Position numbers and translations under genes: made by a program. Below, one piece after another: positions 32,546 to 39,700 of a stretch of 64,000 nucleotides of DNA; within the stretch, counting starts at the first letter, position 1; the number at the start of each line of letters is the position of its first letter. The stretch lies in assembly GCF_900141775.1 (NCBI RefSeq), contig NZ_FSRI01000001.1, positions 1,582,251 through 1,646,250 on the forward strand, written 5' to 3'. This DNA comes from Salinivibrio sp. ES.052 (GTDB taxonomy: Bacteria; Pseudomonadota; Gammaproteobacteria; Enterobacterales; Vibrionaceae). The notes under the pieces are model-generated. The model was not told where the DNA came from, made no database searches, and saw only the letters and a list, made by a program, of their open reading frames with translations.

Positions 32546-32647
32546 ATGCAAAACTGGAACGTGACGCTGCTGCAGCTAATCAGCAACGTCGATAGAGGGT
32601 TATGTGAGTCTGTGATTACTCGGTGACACAGAACTATGAACACCCTC
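32546..32647 (+). mobile_element. IS256-family transposase tail and right end, copy A
   Basis: Codons from 32546 read MQNWNVTLLQLISNVD and run to a stop at 32624-32626, a decayed version of the intact tail at 34585. The IS end GACACAGAACTATGAACACC lies within 32622-32647 and is inverted relative to the left end at 30446. The two ends enclose 2.2 kb carrying the DKNYY gene and the Rhs fragment. Confidence 0.75.
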
Positions 32648-32711
32648 GTTTTTCTGTAACGTTATGCCTAGGAAAAGATCATATCTGGGCACTCCTGATG
32701 TTCTCGTAGCC

Positions 32712-33359
32712 TCACTGCACTAGCTGCGTTACCATATCTGGCTTTCCAAAACCAACAAAACCACTTTCCTTATCATCAAAAGCTCCGATCACCTTAAAAA
32801 GTAAACCACCACTCTGAACAACATTATCTAGAATATTGCGATCAATATAGTCACTCGCGTCCCAACCAATACAAAGAGTATAATCAATATCAAAACTATC
32901 GGGCACAGCCACTATGTACGAGCATGGCTCCTCAGCTATAGCTTTAACAATAGAATCTATAGATAACTCTGAGCAACAAGTAGCAGCAAAGAATTTTAAT
33001 TTTCCGTCACTTTCCTTCATATGCTCGATAGATTTAGTGGTATGGGTAACTTCTATCCCTCTAGCTTTAAGGCGTTTAAACAACTTTTTATGACGGATAA
33101 TACGAGTATCACTCTGCCAAGCAGAGTCGCCCACAAAATACCACAGCTTTAAATTAGGCATTTTCGCAAGGATCAAACTAAAAATTATTTTCAACACAGT
33201 GAGACGGGCCTCAAAATGGCTTCTAGAAGGTAGAAGCCAACTACAGGCTCCGACCTTCATACTTGCCGGAAGTTTATCTTCACTAATGTGATACGTATCA
33301 TTTTCCTTCGATACGTCCGTCGTACTTGTATGTTTAAGATTAGTAGTCAAAGTGATCAC
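32712..33359 (-). CDS. putative immunity protein of orphan Rhs cassette 1
   Basis: A 215-residue protein with no family I recognise. It is predicted soluble and mixed alpha/beta, with several cysteines in the middle (residues around 127-150). The GTG at 33359 overlaps the toxin gene end by 20 bp; TTG 33350 is better placed after AGTAGG, so the exact start is uncertain. Tight overlap with a displaced toxin domain is the hallmark of an immunity gene. Its AT-rich composition contrasts with the GC-rich Rhs core upstream. Confidence 0.6.
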   Translation of the reverse strand: MITLTTNLKHTSTTDVSKENDTYHISEDKLPASMKVGACSWLLPSRSHFEARLTVLKIIFSLILAKMPNLKLWYFVGDSAWQSDTRIIRHKKLFKRLKARGIEVTHTTKSIEHMKESDGKLKFFAATCCSELSIDSIVKAIAEEPCSYIVAVPDSFDIDYTLCIGWDASDYIDRNILDNVVQSGGLLFKVIGAFDDKESGFVGFGKPDMVTQLVQ

Positions 33360-34434
33360 CTACTTCGTTGTTGAAATGAGAGCCTCTATTTTGAGGATTT
33401 CCAGGACCGTAATCATGACCGCCAGCATCATCACGAATTTTCACAGTTCTGGTACCACCTCCTTCAGCAGGCACCTCAAACTCGTATAATTTTCCAGGCT
33501 GAACCTTTCCTCGTTTATCTAGGTTTGGCCCCACTTTGCTCGGTTGCTGACTAGTAGGAATACCTGACTGACGTTTAGCTTCTTTAAATGCACCAGTTCG
33601 ACCTGCGCCTGGTGGGCTTAAATTTGCTGGAGGTGTTCCCTTTGTAACATCTTCGCCCTCACCACCATGAGCAGCACCCGCCAACCCCAACGGATCCACC
33701 CACTCCAGTGGGTTGGCAACATACGCCTGTGGCCTTAATCCGCCTGCAAACCCTATCGGGTCGGGGCTTAGGTATTGGCCACTGTCTGCATCGTAATAAC
33801 GGTTTACGTTATAGTAAAGGCCCGATTCTGCGTCTTCGAGTTGTCCTTGGTAGCGAAGGTCACACTGTATACTGTCGTTGGCCGCTTCTTCGCGTCGTTG
33901 CCAGTGGCGTTGTGATTGCCCATGGTAATGGCCCCATAGCGCTTGCTCGCCCCGCCAGACAATATCACCTTGTTCATTACACAGCTCTTGCGGTGTGCCC
34001 GCGTGGTCAGTCACGATGTAATGCAGCTCGCTGCCTTGATTATGGTGGGTCACTTGCGCCATCGGGCGGAAGCTGCCGGGCTCGTAGAGGTATTCGGTTT
34101 GCTGTAGGACTTGCCCATCAGCCGTGGCCTGTTGTTGCTGCACAATATGCGCGCCGTCCCACAGATAGTGGGTTTGTGTGTCGCTGTGCGCACATTCTTT
34201 GGCGATGCGTCGCCCAAAGGGGTCGTAGCGGTAGCGATACCGCGTGCCGTTGGGCAGTTCAATGTGGGTTAAGCGGTCATCCGCGTTCCAGCTAAACCGC
34301 GTTACCTGTGGCCGGTAACCTGCTTTGTTCTCGGTCTTTTCAATCACCCGGCCGCAAGCATCATAGCGATAGCGAAAACGGCCGGTTTCTAATACACGCC
34401 CTGCGCGGTCATGGCGAAGCTTTTGGCGCTGCAC
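33340..34434 (-). CDS. orphan Rhs C-terminal cassette 1: core end plus unassigned toxin domain
   Basis: The first ~250 residues are Rhs core YD repeats nearly identical to the end of the full-length gene (MQRQKLRHDRAGRVLETG ... WVDPLGLAG). A specific C-terminal domain of about 110 residues follows the DPLGL cut site. That domain is Gly/Pro-rich and ends in a His/Asp/Asn-rich stretch (IRDDAGGHDYGPGNP, then RGSHFNNEVGDHFDY). This suggests a metal-dependent nuclease of the HNH type, but I cannot place it in a named family. No ribosome site precedes the GTG, so it is probably silent until recombined. Confidence 0.8.
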   Translation of the reverse strand: MQRQKLRHDRAGRVLETGRFRYRYDACGRVIEKTENKAGYRPQVTRFSWNADDRLTHIELPNGTRYRYRYDPFGRRIAKECAHSDTQTHYLWDGAHIVQQQQATADGQVLQQTEYLYEPGSFRPMAQVTHHNQGSELHYIVTDHAGTPQELCNEQGDIVWRGEQALWGHYHGQSQRHWQRREEAANDSIQCDLRYQGQLEDAESGLYYNVNRYYDADSGQYLSPDPIGFAGGLRPQAYVANPLEWVDPLGLAGAAHGGEGEDVTKGTPPANLSPPGAGRTGAFKEAKRQSGIPTSQQPSKVGPNLDKRGKVQPGKLYEFEVPAEGGGTRTVKIRDDAGGHDYGPGNPQNRGSHFNNEVGDHFDY

Positions 34435-34479
34435 ACAAGTATGTTGGAGGCTTCAGAAAAGTGGATACCTCCAATATAA
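34435..34479. repeat. conserved cassette-boundary element, copy B
   Basis: The best preserved copy: TTGGAGG (34444-34450) and CCTCCAA (34468-34474) form a perfect 7-bp inverted repeat around 17 bases containing AAAAGTGGATA. It joins the start of cassette 1 to an IS256 tail. Confidence 0.75.
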
Positions 34480-34584
34480 TACTGGAACGTGACGCTATCG
34501 CAGCTAATTAGCAACGTTGAAGATCGACTTGATGATCATATAAATATATGAAAAATTGGCTGACAAAGAATATTGAACACCCTC
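34480..34584 (+). mobile_element. IS256-family transposase tail and right end, copy B1
   Basis: An open tail reads YWNVTLSQLISNVEDRL and continues to a stop at 34549-34551. It is followed by a diverged right end (TGACAAAGAATATTGAACAC, ending CCTC at 34584). A second tail begins at the very next base. Confidence 0.72.
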
Positions 34585-34694
34585 GTGCAGAATTGGAACC
34601 TGACATTGTCCCAACTGAGCATCCACTTCGAAGGACGGTTCGACGACTACGTAGATCTTTAAACGTTGGGTGACACAGAACTATGAACACCCTC
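34585..34694 (+). mobile_element. IS256-family transposase tail and right end, copy B2
   Basis: Codons 34585-34662 encode VQNWNLTLSQLSIHFEGRF plus six more residues and a stop, a typical intact IS256-group transposase C-terminus. The right end (34669-34694) follows. It directly abuts the end of copy B1, so two different IS256-type elements were stacked at this boundary. Confidence 0.8.
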
Positions 34695-34723
34695 TCTAAT
34701 ACCCTTGTTATCTCAAATAACTT

Positions 34724-35128
34724 TTAATCATTATTTATATCAACTAGTTTCATTATCTTTTTTTCGATTTGAGAACCCCTCCATACAGTAACCGGTGTCG
34801 AAATTTTTTCATTATAACTGCTAATACATATTTCACCTTGACAATCTACTCTCCTCCACCTCTTCTTTTGAATAGCTAGACCTGACGTGACTAAAGGCTC
34901 CATTAATAAATGATCAAATATTCTTTTATCTACACTATTTTTCCAACCATCAATCTCACTCGATATGATTATCTGTAAACCAATTGAATCTTCTTTCCTT
35001 ACCACTGCACAATATGCAAAACTAGAACTGATATTCTGAGGTTTCATTTTCGACATAGATGTCGCATCTGAAACATCTAGTATTCCTAAAGGGATAGCAT
35101 ACACATCTTTCTCTGATACGTTTCTCAT
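34724..35128 (-). CDS. putative immunity protein of the GIY-YIG orphan cassette
   Basis: A 134-residue AT-rich gene starting 12 bp after the stop of the GIY-YIG toxin cassette, same strand. No known family is recognisable; it is predicted soluble with a central basic patch (IQKKRWRRVDCQGE). The inference rests on position: every toxin cassette in this cluster is followed by one small gene of this kind. Confidence 0.6.
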   Translation of the reverse strand: MRNVSEKDVYAIPLGILDVSDATSMSKMKPQNISSSFAYCAVVRKEDSIGLQIIISSEIDGWKNSVDKRIFDHLLMEPLVTSGLAIQKKRWRRVDCQGEICISSYNEKISTPVTVWRGSQIEKKIMKLVDINND

Positions 35129-35140
35129 GACAAGTCCGCT

Positions 35141-36283
35141 TTACTTATTACATTCTTTCCTGGGTTTTCTTCCATTAATATCAATCTTAGCTTTATTATA
35201 CTCATCATTAAAAGCTACTCCTCGGGCATCTACTCTTTCTTTATCAAAAGAATTAACTTTATTACCGCGATTTGTAATTGATATATCTTTTCCTCTGACA
35301 CCAGTTTTAGTGCCATATTCTTCAATGTACGCCTGTTCATAACCTCTCGCTTGAGCATAGTTTAAATCACTCTCTAACACGACTAGCTGAGCATCTCCAG
35401 CTAAACGGCCAGAAGATAAGTGCTGTAACTCTCGTTTAGTAGGGTTATTTGATAACCCTATATAGTACGGTTTACTAGCACCTTCATCATACAAACCATA
35501 GAACGAGAATCCCCCCTGATTTAATGGGGTCAACCCCAGCGGATCCACCCACTCCAGTGGGTTGGCAACATAGGCCTGCGGCCTTAACCCGCCCGCAAAC
35601 CCTATCGGGTCGGGGCTAAGATACTGGCCACTGTCTGCATCGTAATAACGGTTTACGTTATAGTAAAGGCCCGATTCTGGGTCTTCGAGTTGTCCTTGGT
35701 AGCGAAGGTCACACGCTATACTGTCGTTGGCCGCTTCTTCGCGTCGTTGCCAGTGGCGTTGTGATTGCCCGTGGTAATGGCCCCATAGCGCTTGCTCGCC
35801 CCGCCAGACAATATCACCTTGTTCATTACACAGCTCTTGCGGTGTGCCCGCGTGGTCAGTCACGATGTAATGCAGCTCGCTGCCTTGATTATGGTGGGTC
35901 ACTTGCGCCATCGGGCGGAAGCTGCCGGACTCGTAGAGGTATTCGGTTTGCTGTAGGACTTGCCCATCAGCCGTGGCCTGTTGTTGCTGCACAATGTGCG
36001 CGCCGTCCCACAGGTAGTGAGTCTGTGTTTGGCTGTGTGCACATTCTTTGGCGATACGTCGCCCAAACGGGTCGTAGCGGTAGCGATACCGCGTGCCGTT
36101 GGGCAGTTCAATGTGGGTTAAGCGGTCATCCGCGTTCCAGCTAAACTGGGTTACCTGTGGCCGGTAACCTGCTTTGTTCTCGGTCTTTTCAATCACCCGG
36201 CCGCAAGCATCATAGCGATAGCGAAAACGGCCGGTTTCTAATACACGCCCTGCGCGGTCATGGCGGCGTATTTGGTACTGCAC
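35141..36283 (-). CDS. orphan Rhs C-terminal cassette 2: core end plus GIY-YIG nuclease toxin
   Basis: A 380-residue frame from GTG 36283: about 250 residues of Rhs core ending WVDPLGL, then a 129-residue C-terminal domain. That domain has the GIY-YIG order: FYGLY (toxin residues 10-14), PYYIG (21-25), an Arg and His in RELQH (33-37), GR (41-42), Glu in GYEQAYIEE and Asn in ITNRGN. It would be a DNA-cleaving Rhs toxin. The core shows a few substitutions versus the other copies (QYQIRRHDRAG, SQTQTHY). There is no ribosome site, so it is likely a silent reservoir. Confidence 0.85.
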   Translation of the reverse strand: MQYQIRRHDRAGRVLETGRFRYRYDACGRVIEKTENKAGYRPQVTQFSWNADDRLTHIELPNGTRYRYRYDPFGRRIAKECAHSQTQTHYLWDGAHIVQQQQATADGQVLQQTEYLYESGSFRPMAQVTHHNQGSELHYIVTDHAGTPQELCNEQGDIVWRGEQALWGHYHGQSQRHWQRREEAANDSIACDLRYQGQLEDPESGLYYNVNRYYDADSGQYLSPDPIGFAGGLRPQAYVANPLEWVDPLGLTPLNQGGFSFYGLYDEGASKPYYIGLSNNPTKRELQHLSSGRLAGDAQLVVLESDLNYAQARGYEQAYIEEYGTKTGVRGKDISITNRGNKVNSFDKERVDARGVAFNDEYNKAKIDINGRKPRKECNK

Positions 36284-36322
36284 GCAAGTGTATTGGAGGC
36301 ATCATAAAAGTGGATATCTCCA
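36284..36322. repeat. conserved cassette-boundary element, copy C
   Basis: Same 39-45-bp element as copies A and B; TTGGAGG (36293-36299) and TCTCCAG (36317-36323) keep the 17-base spacing with two changes in the right arm. Confidence 0.72.
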
Positions 36323-36432
36323 GTGCAGAACTAGAACGTGACGCCGCCTCAGCTAATCGGCGACGTCGAGGGGCGTAGCGAGGGTTATGTGAGTCAGTGA
36401 TTACTCGGTGACACAGAACTATGATCACCCTC
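36323..36432 (+). mobile_element. IS256-family transposase tail and right end, copy C
   Basis: The tail reads VQN[18 protein letters not shown] and ends at 36400. The conserved Trp codon is a TAG stop, so it is dead. The right end lies at 36407-36432 (GGTGACACAGAACTATGATC then ACCCTC). Confidence 0.72.
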
Positions 36433-36467
36433 AAAAAACACAGAAAACCGATTCAATAATAACTAGC

Positions 36468-36782
36468 TTACTTAGGAGAAGGATAATGTTCTATTATGTA
36501 AACATTATCGACATCACATTCAGGATATATCCATTTAGCCCAATTATCGATAAGCCAATCTTTTTTAATAGCTCTCTTCTCATTATGTTCACTCTCTTTT
36601 GGCAACCGAACTAATACCAACCCTGCTTTGTGGCCTGTTGATATTACCAAACCATATTCAGAATCATCATCAGGCATACTCACAACAAGTAAATCTAGGT
36701 AATCTTCATATGGCCAAACGGCTGGAAATCTAAAGATAGCACCTCTAGAAACACTATCAGACTCATAATCAACTAATTTCAT
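36468..36782 (-). CDS. putative immunity protein of the active Rhs toxin
   Basis: A 104-residue, acidic, AT-rich gene starting 2 bp after the rhs stop. Motifs FPAVWPYEDYLDLLVV, STGHKAGLVLVRLP and WLIDNWAKWIYPECDV resemble the Imm45-type family of polymorphic-toxin immunity proteins; that family name is from memory and tentative. Position and size fit a dedicated inhibitor of the colicin E3-like domain encoded just upstream. Confidence 0.72.
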   Translation of the reverse strand: MKLVDYESDSVSRGAIFRFPAVWPYEDYLDLLVVSMPDDDSEYGLVISTGHKAGLVLVRLPKESEHNEKRAIKKDWLIDNWAKWIYPECDVDNVYIIEHYPSPK

Positions 36783-36784
36783 AA

Positions 36785-39700
36785 CTATTTGACCCTTAAA
36801 TCATGTCCACCGCTTTTATCTAGGCTATTAGGGATCTGATTAAGTCCCATATCAACTTCACCCATATGGTTTCCTTTTTTCATTCCTATTTGCTCAAAAC
36901 GTCCATGTTGCGTGTCAACAGAGTAATAAGACTTTCCATCTGTATATACTGTCCTTCCAGGGTTCAACTTTTCCACTCGTTTTACTCTTTGCCAATTATG
37001 AGACTCGGCTACTTTTTGTGACATAACCTTTACAGCTGCAACTCTCTCATTTGCAGGTAGCTTTACTAAGCTTTTTTCAAAATCTGCAACGCTCTGCCCA
37101 TTGGGTAAAGGACACCCTGCCAACCCCAACGGATCCACCCACTCTAGTGGGTTGGCAACATACGCCTGTGGCCTTAATCCTCCCGCAAACCCTATCGGGT
37201 CGGGGCTAAGATACTGGCCACTGTCTGCATCGTAATAACGGTTTACGTTATAGTAAAGGCCCGATTCTGGGTCTTCAAGTTGTCCTTGGTAGCGAAGGTC
37301 ACACTGTATACTGTCGTTGGCCGCTTCTTCGTGTCGCTGCCAGTGGCGTTGTGATTGACCGTGGTAATGGCCCCATAGCGCTTGCTCGCCCCGCCAGACA
37401 ATATCACCTTGTTCATTACACAGCTCTTGCGGTGTGCCCGCGTGGTCAGTCACGATGTAATGCAGCTCGCTGCCTTGATTATGGTGGGTCACTTGCGCCA
37501 TCGGGCGGAAGCTGCCGGGCTCGTAGAGGTATTCGGTTTGCTGTAGGACTTGCCCATCAGCCGTGGCCTGTTGTTGCTGCACAATATGCGCGCCGTCCCA
37601 CAGATAGTGGGTTTGTGTGTCGCTGTGCGCACATTCTTTGGCGATGCGTCGCCCAAAGGGGTCGTAGCGGTAGCGATACCGCGTGCCGTTGGGCAGTTCA
37701 ATGTGGGTTAAGCGGTCATCCGCGTTCCAGCTAAACCGCGTTACCTGTGGCCGGTAACCTGCTTTGTTCTCGGTCTTTTCAATCACCCGGCCGCAAGCAT
37801 CATAGCGATAGCGAAAACGGCCGGTTTCTAATACACGCCCTGCGCGGTCATGGCGAAGCTTTTGGCGCTGCACCCGCGCATCGGCCAGCGACACGACTTG
37901 TTGCTGTTGGCTGTATTCGGTCGCAAACCCCGTCTCATTGAGGTTCAGTTCGCTGTCGTAACCAAACAGGTGCATAAATCGCCCGTTTGGTTGTGACGCT
38001 TTTTGTTGTCGAGCCCCAACCACTTGGCCATTAGGGTTAAGCGTAAACCGATGACTGCCACGGTGGTTATCATCGATTCCAATTAAGCGGTCAAGGGCGT
38101 CGTAGTGGTAACGCCGCAACGGGTCTTGGTGTTGGCCCAGCCCTTGTTGTGTTAGTAGACCTCGCTCACTCCATTGATGGGTTAAACGAAAGCCTTGTTG
38201 GTTACCTCGCTGTTGCTCTTGCCCTTGTGGGGTATAAGCAAAATCAAGCGGCTGGTGAGCACCGATTTGAACCTGTGTCAGCTGATGATGGTGCCAGTCA
38301 TACTGGCGCGCGGTTTCTGTGCCTTTGGCCTCTATACGGCGTCCCGCTTCATCGTACTGATAGGCCAGTGTGGTGCCATTAAGGGTTTCTTCCACCAATA
38401 ACCCTGCTGGGCTATAGCGTAGCCCTACCCACGCGTCACCATTTTCGGCGTAGGTCAGGCGAGAGGCCGCGTCGTATTCGTACCAGGTTTGCCCCGCTGG
38501 TGCGCCCGACGCATCGAAGGTGTGGATGTGGCTAACCCGCCCCCCTTGGTCGTAGTCGTATTGGTGTTGATAGCCATCGGGTTTGGTGTGACGACTCAGC
38601 CGCCCTGCTGCGTCGTACTCGTACTGCTCAACGCGCTTATCATAGTGCTGCTGGCTAACTACACGCCCTTGTTTATCAAAGGTGTAGCGCCAGTCATGGC
38701 CTTGACTGTTGGTGACCCCAGCAAACTCTGCTTCGGCATTGTAGTGGTAGCGAGTCACCGCCCCGAGAGGGTCAATCGCCTGAGACAATAAGTCAAACGC
38801 GTCGTAATCGAACGACTGGCTATGCCCCAGTGCATCGGTGACTTTAACCAGATTGCCTTCAATGTCGTATTCAAAGTAAGCGGCAGTGCCATCTTCGTAA
38901 CAAACGCTGCTTGGGGTGAGGCTATCGTTTTGGTAGTGCCACGTCCGGACCAAGTTATTGTCACTGATGCGTCGGCATAACCGCCCTTGGCGATCGTATT
39001 CAAACCGCATACCCATGCCCACTTGGGGCTCTACGCGGGCCAATAATCCGAGTTCATTGTAGGTATAGCGCGTGGTGGTGCCATCGGGCTCCGTTAGGCT
39101 TTCTCGATGCCCTTCTGGGGTATAAGTCAGCGTGGTTTCCCGCCCTTCAGGATCAGTTGCGGCAATCACATCCCCTTGTGGGTTGTATTGATACGTCCAT
39201 GTCGCACCTTCAGGGTCGGTATAACCGAGTAGATGGCCTTCCTCGTTGTACTGATAAGCATGCACCGCCCCATCCGGTAGCATTACGTCGGTTACATTCC
39301 CCCAGTCATCGTAGGCATAGAAGGTTGTCTCACCCAATGCACTGGTTTGGCTAATCAGGTTGTCGTTATCCCACGTTTGAGTGATGGTGCTACCATCTGG
39401 CGCCACGGTTTTCACCACGCGGTTGCGTTCGTCTAAGTGGTAAGCGGTAATGCCACCAAACGCATTTTTGTAGTAATGGATCCGCTGCTCGTCGTCGTAG
39501 CGGATGTGGTCGCTCCAGTAGTCACCCGCACAACGTGTCGCAAGGGCTCGGCCTTGCTCATCGTAATCATGTTCAACCCAAGTCTTGGCCTTATCTTGCC
39601 AACGAATAAGGTGACCGGCTTGATTGTATTGGTAGTCAAAATTCCGCCCCGCTTCCGCGCGCACCGAGAGCAAAAAGCCTTGCTCGTCATATTGATACTG

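Noticed and set aside
34435-34479. Integron attC-type site at the cassette boundary
   Set aside because: No R''/L'' core sites or GTTRRRY motif could be seen, and the inverted repeat is only 7 bp with a fixed unpaired centre.
30446-36432. One intact IS256 element spanning the orphan cassettes
   Set aside because: There is one left end but four right ends, the tails differ in sequence, and no target-site duplication pairs them, so a single element does not explain the array.
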